A stretch of 64,000 nucleotides of DNA from Deltaproteobacteria bacterium (GTDB taxonomy: Bacteria > Desulfobacterota > RBG-13-43-22): positions 1 to 64,000 of the forward strand of contig JACQYK010000085.1 in NCBI GenBank assembly GCA_016208255.1, read 5' to 3'. The notes beneath the pieces were generated by a model that saw nothing but the letters and a program-made list of their open reading frames with translations, ran no database searches and was not told the DNA's origin. How positions within the stretch are numbered: position 1 is the stretch's first letter; each line of letters begins with the position of its first letter. Position numbers and translations under genes: made by a program. Below are positions 36,304 through 45,402 of the stretch, piece after piece.

Positions 36304-36876
36304 ATGAGTCGCGTGGCGATCTATCCGGGTTCTTTTGATCCCATCACCAACGGGCACCTCAGTTTGCTTCGCAGGGGCCTTCAGATATTCGATAAAATCG
36401 TTATAGCTATTGCCATCAACCCCAGTAAAAAACCGTTGTTCTCTTTGGAAGAACGGGTTGATATCCTCAAGGCCGTCTTGAAGGATTACTCCCGGATCGA
36501 AATCGATCATTTCCAGGGTCTGCTGGTGGACTATGTCCAGCGCCGGGAAACCAATATCGTTTTGCGGGGTTTGAGGGCCTTGTCGGATTTCGAGTATGAA
36601 TTCCAGTATTCCTTGATCAATCGAAAATTGAACCAAAAAGTGGAGATGGTTTTTATGATGACCGATTATAAATGGTTTTATATCAGCTCGACCATTATCA
36701 AAGAAGCCGCCTCCCTGGGGGGAAATATCGACGGGCTGGTTCCGGAAGTCGTCAACCAGCGACTGAGAGAAAAATATGGGTTTCCTCCCAAAGCGCAGGT
36801 CAACAATCATTCGAAGATCGGGGATGGTTTAAAACCGCACGGTCGAAATTCCAGGAAAAAGGAAATCTGGGGGTAA
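36304..36876 (+). CDS. coaD: Pantetheine-phosphate adenylyltransferase
   Basis: Transfers AMP from ATP to 4'-phosphopantetheine in CoA synthesis. The start at ATG 36304 gives YPGSFDPITNGHLSLLRRG with the T-x-G-H nucleotide motif, and ISSTIIKE matches the ISSTxIR block. The product has 190 residues; typical proteins have about 160, ending near VPEVVNQRLREKYG. The additional 30 residues (from FPPKAQVNNHSKIG) look like low-constraint read-through, possibly derived from a repeat. Catalytic residues are unaffected. The gene follows rsmD closely, as in many bacteria. Confidence 0.94.
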   Translation: MSRVAIYPGSFDPITNGHLSLLRRGLQIFDKIVIAIAINPSKKPLFSLEERVDILKAVLKDYSRIEIDHFQGLLVDYVQRRETNIVLRGLRALSDFEYEFQYSLINRKLNQKVEMVFMMTDYKWFYISSTIIKEAASLGGNIDGLVPEVVNQRLREKYGFPPKAQVNNHSKIGDGLKPHGRNSRKKEIWG

Positions 36877-36918
36877 TTCTGATTCCTTTTCCTACTGGCG
36901 GGCGGCAGCGCATTGGCG

Positions 36919-36953
36919 CCTTCCTTCCCCCTGATTCCCGGGGGGAGGGAAGG
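36919..36953. terminator. Hairpin between convergent genes
   Basis: CCTTCCTTCCCCC and GGGGGGAGGGAAGG form a strong stem in the space between coaD (+) and the GDT1 gene (-). No T-run follows in either direction, so it may be a repeat instead of a Rho-independent terminator. Confidence 0.35.
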
Positions 36954-37020
36954 ATTGAAGGGGATGAACGCTTCAAATTGAATATTAGCAAAACAACTTT
37001 GCACACTAGACATTGCGGGT

Positions 37021-37728
37021 TCAATTCTCCCTTCTATTTTGATCAATGCCGTCCTGACATTCCCGGATGGAGGCCAAGGTTAGTTTTTTGTTGTTCCACC
37101 GGACAACCAGGAAAATCATCAAAATAATAATCAAAGCACCGGCCGTCATCACTACCGGGGTCAGTATCGTATTTGGGAGATTCTCATAAAGGCCCACCGC
37201 GCCGAATCCGATGAAAATCAGTGCAGCACCCCATTTTATGATCCTCTCCGGTATTTTTTTACCCATCACGATCCCCACGACAATCCCAAAGGCGTTAGAA
37301 ACCATCATCCCCAGGGTGGTTCCCATCCAGACCGTAATAATGGCCTGGTATTCGACCGCCAGTGAAATAGTAGCTAACTGGGTTTTGTCCCCCATCTCGG
37401 CCATGAAAAAGGCTACGGTCACGGTCCAGAAGGGGCTGAACTGGTAGCGCTGATCCTCGCCGCTGAGTTTGTCCCCACGAATGGTCCAAAGTCCAAATAA
37501 AATAAAGGAAACCGCCGCCGCGATTTTTATGGCCTCCAAGGGGACGATCATGGTCAGATAGCTTCCGGCAGCGGCGGCCATGATATGGTTGGCGGCCGTA
37601 GCGACCAACACCCCCCACATGACGGTCTGCCACCGGAACCGACAGGCGAAGGCCATGGCCAGAAGTTGGGTTTTGTCTCCCATTTCGGCCAGCACGACAA
37701 AGATCAGGGAAGCAATAAAGGCTGTCAT
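37021..37728 (-). CDS. GDT1/UPF0016 family Mn2+ (Ca2+) transporter
   Basis: A 235-residue membrane protein from ATG 37728 (AGGAGGAAGGGG nine bases before). Two E-x-G-D-K-T boxes, LAEMGDKTQLLAM and MAEMGDKTQLATI, are the signature of the GDT1/TMEM165/MneA family, six or seven helices in two inverted halves, known to export manganese in bacteria and exchange Ca/Mn in eukaryotes. The upstream region has the architecture of a yybP-ykoY manganese riboswitch, which supports manganese export. The longer start at 37749 lies in the terminator stem and is rejected. Convergent with coaD. Confidence 0.9.
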   Translation of the reverse strand: MTAFIASLIFVVLAEMGDKTQLLAMAFACRFRWQTVMWGVLVATAANHIMAAAAGSYLTMIVPLEAIKIAAAVSFILFGLWTIRGDKLSGEDQRYQFSPFWTVTVAFFMAEMGDKTQLATISLAVEYQAIITVWMGTTLGMMVSNAFGIVVGIVMGKKIPERIIKWGAALIFIGFGAVGLYENLPNTILTPVVMTAGALIIILMIFLVVRWNNKKLTLASIRECQDGIDQNRREN

Positions 37729-37748
37729 TAACCCCTTCCTCCTTTTCA

Positions 37749-37885
37749 AAAAAAAAGCGAGGGCTTCCGTATGACCTGGTGGTCACACAAAGCTCTCGCT
37801 TATTGGCTTTGAAACCAACGACAGGGCCAGGCTTTCGCCAGTGTGTTGACCCAGTCTTTGTAAGCTACTCCGCTTTAGTTGATAA
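37749..37885 (-). ncRNA. Probable yybP-ykoY manganese riboswitch with terminator
   Basis: Read on the minus strand, GGAGTAGCTTA (37863-37873) is followed by GGTCAACACACTGG and a set of helices, as in the yybP-ykoY aptamer (conserved GGGGAGUAG and the later loop). The region ends with a strong terminator stem AAGCGAGAGCTT ... AAGCCCTCGCTT and eight T (37749-37802), immediately before the GDT1 start. Manganese binding would be expected to prevent the terminator and switch on the exporter. The full aptamer fold was not computed; the first G of the conserved box is C here. Confidence 0.7.
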
Positions 37886-37967
37886 GATCTTATTCTTTAT
37901 CAGGAAAAGGTTATAAAACAAGGGAAGGAAAGAGTCAAGGATAAAAATGACGGTCATCCTCCCCGGC

Positions 37968-38318
37968 TCATTTTTTGATAAGGACTTCAAGACCTTTAAC
38001 GCAGGCTTGGGCTACCGCAGAGTCTGCCTTTTCCTGCCCGGGCATTTTATCCCAGCCCCCGGTTTCAACGAATTCAGCTCTTCTATAGGAATCCAATTCA
38101 CCTAACTCTTTAAGCTTGCCTTCATGTTCCGGTTGCTTCATAAACTGGGCGACACAGATCGCCGCCTGACTTGCCAAGACCGCTTCATCGGCTGTCTTTT
38201 GAGTAGAGCCCTTGGTTGACCAACCTCCCCAGGCAAAACCGATGATCATAACGATAATGGCGCCCAAAATCAGGCCCCAGACTCCATACTTAACCTTTCC
38301 TGCCGTTTCTGGTTTCAT
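37968..38318 (-). CDS. Small single-helix membrane protein
   Basis: A 116-residue protein with one membrane helix (YGVWGLILGAIIVMIIGFAWGGW, residues 11-33) and an outer domain of mostly helical character containing two cysteines (QAAICVAQF and AQACVKGL). I do not recognise the function; similar short proteins with GGWSTxGxxxKxAxEAV after the helix occur in proteobacteria, as I recall. ATG follows AAGGGAGAAATCA. It lies between the manganese riboswitch and the GH130 gene, all on the same strand, but with 160-base gaps, so separate expression is likely. Confidence 0.6.
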   Translation of the reverse strand: MKPETAGKVKYGVWGLILGAIIVMIIGFAWGGWSTKGSTQKTADEAVLASQAAICVAQFMKQPEHEGKLKELGELDSYRRAEFVETGGWDKMPGQEKADSAVAQACVKGLEVLIKK

Positions 38319-38478
38319 TGATTTCTCCCTTTTCGATAAAAGTGTCTAAATAATGAGCATTGGCTGCCGCCTTTTTTCCTTCAAGAAATAATATCCAACC
38401 GTCTAGGCCTGACCTCCTTCCCCATTTTGGACCAGGTGATAGATCGACCCCAGGTTTTCTGAACGGATTCCCGGAACA

Positions 38479-39957
38479 TTAATCGACTGGTTGCATGGCA
38501 TTGATTAACTCCTTAATTCCAACGGTTGCGATGCCGGACATGACATCCGCCATCGCGTAGGGAATGACCAGTTCGTTGTTGTGGATCATCGAACCGCAGC
38601 TATAAACGACATTGGGGACATACCCCTCGCGTTCTTCTTCATGCGGCGAGAGTAACGGTTCTTCCAGGCGGGCGATGATTTTTGACGGATTTTCAAGATC
38701 CAGTAGAATGGCGCTGATGCAATACTGGCGCATAGGCCCGACACCGTGGGTGAGTACCAGCCAGCCCTTACCGGTCTCCAGGGGGGAGCCGCAGTTGCCG
38801 ATCTGAATAAATTCCCAGGGACGGGTTGGTTCCTGTATGATTTTAGACTCCTGCCAGAAATGGATATTGTCTGAGAACATGATGTGATTGTTTTCCCCAT
38901 CCTGACGGGAAAGCATGACGTATTGGCCGTCAATTTTACGCGGGAAAAGAGCCATCCCTTTATTTTGAACGGCTTTTCCGTTGAGGGTTATTATATTAAA
39001 TTTGAAAAATTCCTTGGTGGTAATCAGCTGGGGCAGAATGGTAAAATCATTATAGGCCGTATAGGTTGCGTAGTAGGTCACCTCACCATTGGTATCGATA
39101 AATTTCACGAAGCGGGCGTCTTCAATACCTCGGCATTCGTTTTTCGAAAGAGGGAAAATAACCCGTTCGGAAATTCGATGATTGGGATGGAAGCTTATTT
39201 CATAATTGGAATTGATCAGCCAGTACATAACCTCAAAGATTTTATTTTGGCTCGTAACCGGGAAAACCGGGGTTGCGCGAAGCGATTCAATTTTATTTTT
39301 TAATTCGTTATAGGTGAAAATTTCCGGCAACTGGCCAAGAAGATAAGCGGTTATCTCATTGCCGGCCCCCATTTCCAGAAGCTTCAGATCAAAGAGATGT
39401 CGGTCGTAAGCCGAATCCAAATGGACCTCCGGTGTTTCGACGTAGTCGCTGGTCGGGTTGAAGAGAACCCTGTTGTCCGAGTCAAGAACACCGCTGCGAA
39501 ATACAATCGAGGAAAGATGACCTTCCCCGGTGGCCCGCAGGCTCATGATAAAGCGCAGGCTGCCCTGGTCCAGATGGGTTTGATCGGGATGAGGGACGAT
39601 GGATGGATTAAAAAGGGCCGCCGATTCAATGGAGTACTCCATAGTAAAATAAGCCCCGATCAGAGCCCTTTTGTTCTCGCTAAGGACGGCTTCCCGAGGA
39701 AGGTAATCAATGACCTCATTCAGGTGACGCGCAAAAACATGTTTGATATCTTTGTGTCGATCGGAAAAATCTATCAATATTTGGGCGAGAATGTCTTCGG
39801 CTGTAGTCTCGGACAAATCCAAGATGCGTTGAATGATCTTAGGTATGCGATACTCTCCGTCCGGCAAATGAAGCCGGGTAATGACGCGTGAGGAGTCTCC
39901 TAAAATTTTATTTCTTTTTCGTTTGACGATTAAATGGGATAGATGTTTTTGGATCAT
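38479..39957 (-). CDS. GH130-family glycosidase/phosphorylase (long form)
   Basis: A 492-residue protein. The C-terminal 330 residues form a five-bladed propeller of the GH130 family, with the catalytic acid motif in NECRGIEDARFVKF, DGQYVMLSRQDGENNH and EREGYVPNVVYSCG near the end. The family acts on beta-1,2- or beta-1,4-mannosides by hydrolysis or phosphorolysis. The N-terminal 150 residues are helical and match the extra domain of larger members I have seen next to glycosyltransferases. It is the last of four minus-strand genes (GT, GT, GH130, GH130). ATG follows AAGGAG. Confidence 0.85.
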   Translation of the reverse strand: MIQKHLSHLIVKRKRNKILGDSSRVITRLHLPDGEYRIPKIIQRILDLSETTAEDILAQILIDFSDRHKDIKHVFARHLNEVIDYLPREAVLSENKRALIGAYFTMEYSIESAALFNPSIVPHPDQTHLDQGSLRFIMSLRATGEGHLSSIVFRSGVLDSDNRVLFNPTSDYVETPEVHLDSAYDRHLFDLKLLEMGAGNEITAYLLGQLPEIFTYNELKNKIESLRATPVFPVTSQNKIFEVMYWLINSNYEISFHPNHRISERVIFPLSKNECRGIEDARFVKFIDTNGEVTYYATYTAYNDFTILPQLITTKEFFKFNIITLNGKAVQNKGMALFPRKIDGQYVMLSRQDGENNHIMFSDNIHFWQESKIIQEPTRPWEFIQIGNCGSPLETGKGWLVLTHGVGPMRQYCISAILLDLENPSKIIARLEEPLLSPHEEEREGYVPNVVYSCGSMIHNNELVIPYAMADVMSGIATVGIKELINAMQPVD

Positions 39958-40030
39958 TAAAAGAACTCCTTGATGGGGGTAGATTCTTACAAAGTATCAT
40001 CTAAGAATTTATCTCTCAAGTAAATACCGT

Positions 40031-40092
40031 TACGGGTTACTGGTTGCTCGTTTCTTGTTAAAACCAGGAACAAGCAACGAGCAACCAGTATA
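40031..40092. repeat. Inverted heptamer repeat
   Basis: GGTTACTGGTTGCTCGTT and its complement around AACGAGCAACCAGTA flank AAAACC in the 150-base gap between the two GH130 genes. Same heptamer family as 29308-29535 and 63781-63855. Confidence 0.7.
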
Positions 40093-40105
40093 TTCTTCAT
40101 CTTGG

Positions 40106-41047
40106 TTACAGCGCCGCCCTGGACTGGGTGAGACATAACCGGACCAGGTCATCAATCACGGCCGTGCCGGCGCACAGGACGGTATCAGCGCCGCCCCAGT
40201 ATATTTTTAGGGTCCCGTCCTTTTCCGGGACGGCGCCGCAGGTAAAAACAACATTGGGGACATAACCGCTCACTTCCCAGGGATCTTCGGGTTGCAGTAT
40301 CCACTGATCGGAAACGCCGATGATTTTTCCCGGATCATCAAGGTCATGCAGAGCCACGCCCAGGCGATACACCGCACCGCCCATCGTCTTAAAGACTCCA
40401 TGGTAAATATGCAGCCAGCCTCGGTCGGTTTTGAAGGGCGGTGCGCCGGGCCCGATTTTCATTTCATCCCAGTGATAGGGAACCGGCTTCATAATCACCT
40501 CTGAATCACCCCAGTGCACCAGGTCCGGGGAATAGGAAATCCAGATCGACCAGGGTGAAATTTCGGAATGCGGTCGGTCCAGACGAGCGTATCGTCCTTG
40601 GAATTTCACCGGGAAAATAACTACATTGCGAAGGTCGGCCTGGGTGATCAGGGCGACGCGCTCAATGCTTTCAAAATCTTTGGTCCGGGCCAGACCGATG
40701 CGCACCCCGTGCCGGGAGTAGGCACTGTAGGTGAGAAAATATTCGTTCTCGATTGGATTGATTCGGAGGTCCTCGATTCCGAACTCCTCATAATCCGCAA
40801 AAATGGTGCCCGTGGCCGGGGCGAGAAAGGGTTCGGGGTGGACTATAAAGGAAAACCCATCCTCACTGTCGGCCCGGCCGATAATAGAGCGCCCGTTGTG
40901 CAAATGGGACCTGAACAGCATAATATAGCGGCCGTCGTGTTTGACCATACCGGCATTATGGACCGTGGCCACAGGGTAGGGGACATCCTCTTTGGTGAGA
41001 ATGGGATTTTTTTTATAGCGCTTGATAAAGGGAGCTTGGGCCTTCAT
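40106..41047 (-). CDS. GH130-family glycosidase/phosphorylase (short form)
   Basis: A 313-residue single-domain GH130 propeller. It opens with KNPILTKEDVPYPVATVHNAGMV, has IGRADSEDGF and FGIEDLRINPI (catalytic acid region), then GPGAPPFKTDRGWL and SGYVPNVVFTCG. Short members of this family include beta-1,4-mannooligosaccharide and beta-1,2-mannobiose phosphorylases. It is separated by three bases from the glycosyltransferase upstream and so is probably co-translated with it. Together with the longer GH130 it may recycle or trim a beta-mannoside made by the two transferases; the linkage is not known. Confidence 0.88.
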   Translation of the reverse strand: MKAQAPFIKRYKKNPILTKEDVPYPVATVHNAGMVKHDGRYIMLFRSHLHNGRSIIGRADSEDGFSFIVHPEPFLAPATGTIFADYEEFGIEDLRINPIENEYFLTYSAYSRHGVRIGLARTKDFESIERVALITQADLRNVVIFPVKFQGRYARLDRPHSEISPWSIWISYSPDLVHWGDSEVIMKPVPYHWDEMKIGPGAPPFKTDRGWLHIYHGVFKTMGGAVYRLGVALHDLDDPGKIIGVSDQWILQPEDPWEVSGYVPNVVFTCGAVPEKDGTLKIYWGGADTVLCAGTAVIDDLVRLCLTQSRAAL

Positions 41048-41050
41048 GGT

Positions 41051-42076
41051 CTATTTCAGGATTCCTCTCTTTTCCAGAATGGTTTTATAAACCTGAATAT
41101 ATTCCTCCACCATACGATCGACGGTGAAGTGCTGTTCAACACAACGGCGACAGCAGGCGCGATCAATATCTTTTATCCGGGCCACCGCGTTTATGGCCTC
41201 CTCCACGGTTGAAACGAGAAAACCGTTTTTGCCGTCTTCGATCAATTCCCGCATGCTGCCCCGGTCAAAAGCAATTACCGGGGTACCGCAGGCCAAGGAC
41301 TCGACCACCGACAGTCCGAAAGGCTCATCGAAATTGATGGGATGGAGTAGGGCGTAAGCCTGCTTAAGCAGCAGGTTTCGCTGAACCGGCCCGACGCTGC
41401 CGACATAAACGGCGCCCTGCCCGTCCAAATGCGGTTCGACCTTTTGGTGATAATACGCTTCATCCTGAATGATTCCGGCCATGATCAGCTTTTTATGGCA
41501 GGCCCTGGCGATTTCCAGGGCCTCTCCGGCTCCTTTATCAGGGTGAAGGCGGCCGAAAAAAAGAAGATAATCTTCCGGTTCAGGTTGAAAATCAAACTGT
41601 TTCATATTGATGCCGTGATGGATGGTTTTGATATAGTCAAGATCCGGAGACCGGTCGGCATCGCTGATGGAAACATAAAATACTTTATGGTTATATTTTT
41701 TATAAACAGGCAAAATCCCGGGTGATGAAAAGCCGTGAATAGTGGTAACGAAGGGGGTGGTGACCAGGCCGCTATAGGTCAAGGGCAAAAAATCAAAATG
41801 ATTATGAATAATATCAAAATCATCCGCCTGCTCAAAGAGTTCCGAGATATGCAGGCACTCCCAGACTTTGGGCAGAAGGGAGGGATCTTCTTCATAGCCC
41901 CGGGGGCAGACGGCCTGCAGCTTGCCACTTGTTTTCGAATCACCGGTGGCAAAGAGGGTAACCTCATAACCACGGGAGACCAGCCCCTCGGTTAAAAGGG
42001 AGACCACGCTTTCCCAGGGGCCGTAGTGCCGTGGGGGCGTGCGCCAGGCAATCGGTGACAGTATCCCAATGCGCAT
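41051..42076 (-). CDS. GT4-family glycosyltransferase
   Basis: A 341-residue GT-B enzyme. N-terminal MRIGILSPIAWRTPPRHYGPWE is the acceptor domain start and EPFGLSVVESLACGTPVIAF is the E-x7-E donor site of family 4. It uses an activated sugar, most likely GDP-mannose or UDP-glucose, with retention of configuration. It lies 14 bases after the large transferase gene and three before GH130. ATG 42076 is followed by no better start. A function in building an oligosaccharide whose degradation is handled by GH130 proteins is inferred from the arrangement. Confidence 0.88.
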   Translation of the reverse strand: MRIGILSPIAWRTPPRHYGPWESVVSLLTEGLVSRGYEVTLFATGDSKTSGKLQAVCPRGYEEDPSLLPKVWECLHISELFEQADDFDIIHNHFDFLPLTYSGLVTTPFVTTIHGFSSPGILPVYKKYNHKVFYVSISDADRSPDLDYIKTIHHGINMKQFDFQPEPEDYLLFFGRLHPDKGAGEALEIARACHKKLIMAGIIQDEAYYHQKVEPHLDGQGAVYVGSVGPVQRNLLLKQAYALLHPINFDEPFGLSVVESLACGTPVIAFDRGSMRELIEDGKNGFLVSTVEEAINAVARIKDIDRACCRRCVEQHFTVDRMVEEYIQVYKTILEKRGILK

Positions 42077-42090
42077 AGAGAGTCCTTTAG

Positions 42091-44367
42091 CTAACCGTTT
42101 GGCTGAAGGGTGTTCTCAGCCAGGCGCAGTTCCAATAAGGTCTGAAGAAAGGCGAGGGTCGATTCCGCGCCTTGATTTTCATTGGGGCGGTCGGGATGGA
42201 GGCCGTCCCGGCAACCTCCCGTGGTCGGGTCATAAACGGGCAGGTTCAAGTCGTTGCGCCCGAGAAACCAGTCGAAGGCCCGGCGGGCCTCCTTGTGCCA
42301 GCGTTCGTCCCCGGTACTCCGAAAGGCTTCGAGGCAGGCCGAGGCCATGGTTTGCGCCTCGACCGGTTGTTGATCGAACCGGGCCCGTTCACCGCCGCGC
42401 TGATAAAAGCCATTGGATCCGATGGGGACAAAATGCCCCCCAGCCGCGTCAGCCCGCTGCAAGTCGGCCAGCCACTGGAGCGACTCCAATCCGGCCTCAG
42501 TCATGGTATTATTTGGGATCCACTGGCCGGACATGAGCAGGGCCTGTGGCAGCACGGCGTTGCAATAGGTCAACCCGGCCTCATTCCAGCACCATTCATC
42601 GGAACGGCAGTTTTTATAGGAAGTGAGCAATCGACCGGCCAATTCATCGCGAACCTGGTTAGCCCTGCGGTCCCCTTCAAAACGCCTGAGATACTCATGG
42701 ATACCAATGAGGGCGAAGGCCCAGGCCCGGGGGCTGGTGGTCTTGAGAATAGCCGGCAAGGCTTGCTCAAATACCCAGCCGGCCATACTCTGGAGGGCCG
42801 GCGTGTTGGAGCGACCCAGGACGGTGCCCAAGGACCACAAGGTGCGGCCATGGCTGTCGTCGGAGCCGCTTTTTTCCAACCAATTACGCTGGTAATCCAT
42901 AAAATTCCGAAATCGCCCGGTCTCCGTATTGAAGGCATAGCCGATGAAAGCGAGATAACGGGAAGCCAGTTTGAAGGCCTCGCCGTTGCCCAGTTCCTCC
43001 AAAAGAGTGCTGACGATCAGGGCCCGGGCGTTGTCGTCGATACTGTAACCCTCCCGATAGTTGGGTATCGTGAAAGTTGCGTGTTGCAACATGCCGGTGT
43101 CGTCCGTCATGAGGTATAAATGATCGAGTTTGAGAGGGGGAAGTTCACCAGGACGTTTATCGAGCGGTTTGACGGCGAAGCCCAACGGGGTGAAATGACG
43201 GCGTTCGTCCCTGGCTCGTTTAAAACTCTCCATGTAGCTTCGGGCCACGATAGGCCAGACCATCGCCCGCCCGAACAGATAAGCCCGTTTGCGCATGGCG
43301 TGGCGTTTAGGTTCGTGGTCCAACAGGTCAATCACTTTCTCAGCCAGGGCCGCCGGATCGTGAAACGGGACTAAGGTCCCCCGTTTTTCGGCCAGCAGCT
43401 CTTCGGCATACCAGTAGGGCGTCGAAATCACGGCCTTGCCCGCTCCCAGGGTGTAGGCCAGGGTACCCGAGGTGATCTGGGCCTCGTTGAGATAAGGGGT
43501 GATGTAAATGTCCGCCGCGCCGATAAACTCAACCAGTTCTTCCAAGCTGACAAAGCGGTTATAAAAGATAACCTGACCCTCCACCCCTTTCTCCTGGGCC
43601 AGCCATTGCAGGGACAGCCGGTAGGATTCGCCTTCGTTTCGTACGACATGGGGATGGGTGGCACCCAGGATGATATAGACCACATTCGGATGGCGGGCCA
43701 AAATAGCGGGCAGAGCGGCAATAACCGTTTCGATCCCTTTATTCGCGGAGAGCAAACCAAAACTGAGCAAGACGGTTTTCCCTTCAACGCCAAAAAGGTC
43801 TTTGTGGAAGCTGGGGTCCATAAAGGGCACATCAGGGATGCCATGGGGGATAAAATCAATTTTCTCCGGCGGGACCCCATAGATCTTTTTTAAGAATTCC
43901 CGGCCGCGCTCACTCATAACTACCAACCGATCGGACAGGGCCGAGACTTCTTCCAACACCCGTTGCTGATCGGGGTCGGGATCATGCAGAATGGTATGGA
44001 AAGTGGTAACGATCGGCATGCGCAATTCTCGAAGAAGGGCCAGGATGTGACTGCCGGCCCGTCCGCCGAAAATGCCATATTCGTGCTGCAAACAGATGAG
44101 GTCCACGCTGTTGATATTCAGGAAGTCGGCGGCGCGGCGGTAGGAATCAATATCCTTCTCGGCCAGTTCAAAGCGAACGCGGGCCGGGTAGGGGTAACCG
44201 GCCTCTGTATCGTTGACGGGCAGGGCAATGCAGGTCGTGCCTTGGTATTCGGAGGCAATGGCCTCACATAAATCGGTGGTAAAGGTGGCGATCCCGCACT
44301 GGCGCGGCAGGTAGTTGCCGATGAATCCGATACGGTTGATGTTTGAATGGGTCGAGCCGTTTTCCAT
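42091..44367 (-). CDS. GT4-family glycosyltransferase with C-terminal helical-barrel domain
   Basis: From ATG 44367 (AAAGGA nine bases before) the protein has 758 residues. Residues 1-390 form a GT4 transferase (GNYLPRQCGIATFTTDLCEAI at the start; LNEAQITSGTLAYTLGAGKAVISTPYW holds the E-x7-E site). The remaining 360 residues (EGYSIDDNARALIV, then ASACLEAFRSTGDERW) resemble an alpha/alpha-toroid found in glycosidases and epimerases. The fusion of transferase and toroid is recurrent in operons with GH130 genes, as I recall. It may synthesise and edit the same glycan. An in-frame start at 44415 is less likely. Confidence 0.85.
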   Translation of the reverse strand: MENGSTHSNINRIGFIGNYLPRQCGIATFTTDLCEAIASEYQGTTCIALPVNDTEAGYPYPARVRFELAEKDIDSYRRAADFLNINSVDLICLQHEYGIFGGRAGSHILALLRELRMPIVTTFHTILHDPDPDQQRVLEEVSALSDRLVVMSERGREFLKKIYGVPPEKIDFIPHGIPDVPFMDPSFHKDLFGVEGKTVLLSFGLLSANKGIETVIAALPAILARHPNVVYIILGATHPHVVRNEGESYRLSLQWLAQEKGVEGQVIFYNRFVSLEELVEFIGAADIYITPYLNEAQITSGTLAYTLGAGKAVISTPYWYAEELLAEKRGTLVPFHDPAALAEKVIDLLDHEPKRHAMRKRAYLFGRAMVWPIVARSYMESFKRARDERRHFTPLGFAVKPLDKRPGELPPLKLDHLYLMTDDTGMLQHATFTIPNYREGYSIDDNARALIVSTLLEELGNGEAFKLASRYLAFIGYAFNTETGRFRNFMDYQRNWLEKSGSDDSHGRTLWSLGTVLGRSNTPALQSMAGWVFEQALPAILKTTSPRAWAFALIGIHEYLRRFEGDRRANQVRDELAGRLLTSYKNCRSDEWCWNEAGLTYCNAVLPQALLMSGQWIPNNTMTEAGLESLQWLADLQRADAAGGHFVPIGSNGFYQRGGERARFDQQPVEAQTMASACLEAFRSTGDERWHKEARRAFDWFLGRNDLNLPVYDPTTGGCRDGLHPDRPNENQGAESTLAFLQTLLELRLAENTLQPNG

Positions 44368-44419
44368 GACCAATATTTCCTTTATGAATGATTGACGGGG
44401 CTGACCCGCGGCCATAAGT

Positions 44420-44569
44420 CTACAATCGTTTTCGGCCCTGAAAAACTTGGATCAATATTACGACGATGGCGATGACCAGCAGGATATGAACGACCCCGCC
44501 CATCGTGTAACCGCTGATTAACCCCAGAAGCCACAAAATTAAGAGGATCACAAATATGGTCCAAAGCAT
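44420..44569 (-). CDS. lmo0937-type small membrane protein
   Basis: A 49-residue protein read on the minus strand from ATG 44569 to TAG 44420. It has the sequence character of the lmo0937 family: MLWTIFVILLILWLLGL, a SGYTMGG turn, then VHILLVIAIVVILIQVFQG with a basic end. Two membrane helices are predicted. The start is preceded by AAAGGAGG at good spacing, supporting expression. These proteins appear in stress regulons; the neighbours here include DUF883-like and repeat proteins. Its function is unknown. Confidence 0.85.
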   Translation of the reverse strand: MLWTIFVILLILWLLGLISGYTMGGVVHILLVIAIVVILIQVFQGRKRL

Positions 44570-44630
44570 TGATGCCTCCTTTCCAGCAACCTAAGTGCCT
44601 ATCTTTTATAAGGGGTCAATGGGCCAAGCA

Positions 44631-45339
44631 TTACTTCTTTTTCTTGAAAGGACTTTTGATAACAACCTTTATGCCGCCGATGGTGCCGGTAACTGCTTTC
44701 CGAATGGCCGCACCGGTTTCACCGCCAATTTTCTGAGCTGCCTCAATGGCCCCTGTTGCTGCTGCCGAAGCTGCCTCTTCTGCTGATACGCCGATCTCTT
44801 TCGCTGCCTCAATAGCCCCCAGCACGGCATTTTTGGCTACGGAAGCCACGTCCCCGCCAAATTCCGAAGCCCCCAGCACCAGCCCTTTAGAGGTGTCCAC
44901 CCTGTGCTGCTTCTGCCGCAGCTTCTTCCGCTGATCCGGCAATATCCCTCGTCCCCTTTATGGCTCCGACAACAACACTCTTGGTTACGGAGGCGATGTC
45001 ACCACCAATCTTTGAGGTCCCTTTTACCGCCCCTCGGACAGTTTCCCTGATGACGGCGGTGGAAAAAGAACCTGCCTCATGAACTCCCCTGATGATACCG
45101 ACTATCGAATTCCTGGTAACGGTTGTCAAATCCGCTCCAACCTCTCCGGCAGCTTTAATGGCCCCCGTCATGGTTCCGGCTACAACGGAGGTTATTCCCG
45201 TTCCGACGTCTTTCACTCCTTCCAGGGCTTTTGTTACCGTGGCACTCACCACATCGACTATTCCCACTGCAGCTTCCCTGGATTCCTTTAAAACCCCGAC
45301 GACGCTATTTTTTATCGTCTCTCCAATATTTTTTACCAT
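44631..45339 (-). pseudogene. Ala/Gly-rich repeat protein interrupted by a frameshift
   Basis: Two minus-strand frames (150 residues from 45339, then 103 residues ending at 44631) are parts of one gene. Both have periodic helices of the form VGAIKGTRDIAG, GGDIASVTKSVVVGAIK and GGDVASVAKNAVLGAIE, repeating about every 30 residues. The frame changes near 44890, between EEAAAEAAQ and SKGLVLGASEFGG; one base must be skipped. Related proteins I recall are continuous and end in IGGIKVVIK, as here. A sequencing error, a true mutation or programmed shifting are all possible; no standard slippery heptamer was seen. ATG 45339 would produce only the first part. Confidence 0.7.
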
Positions 45340-45402
45340 GGGACCGTCTCCTTTTTCATCTGTCCTTAATTTATTAAATCAACCCTAACGTCCCGCACTG
45401 CC

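Noticed and set aside
44382..44564. A 60-codon minus-strand frame overlapping the end of the transferase gene
   Set aside because: It is in another frame over the lmo0937-type gene, which has the better start, ribosome binding site and family character.
44880..44950. Programmed ribosomal frameshifting in the periodic protein gene
   Set aside because: No X-XXY-YYZ heptamer or strong following hairpin was seen. A mutation or sequence error is simpler, so the locus is kept as a pseudogene.
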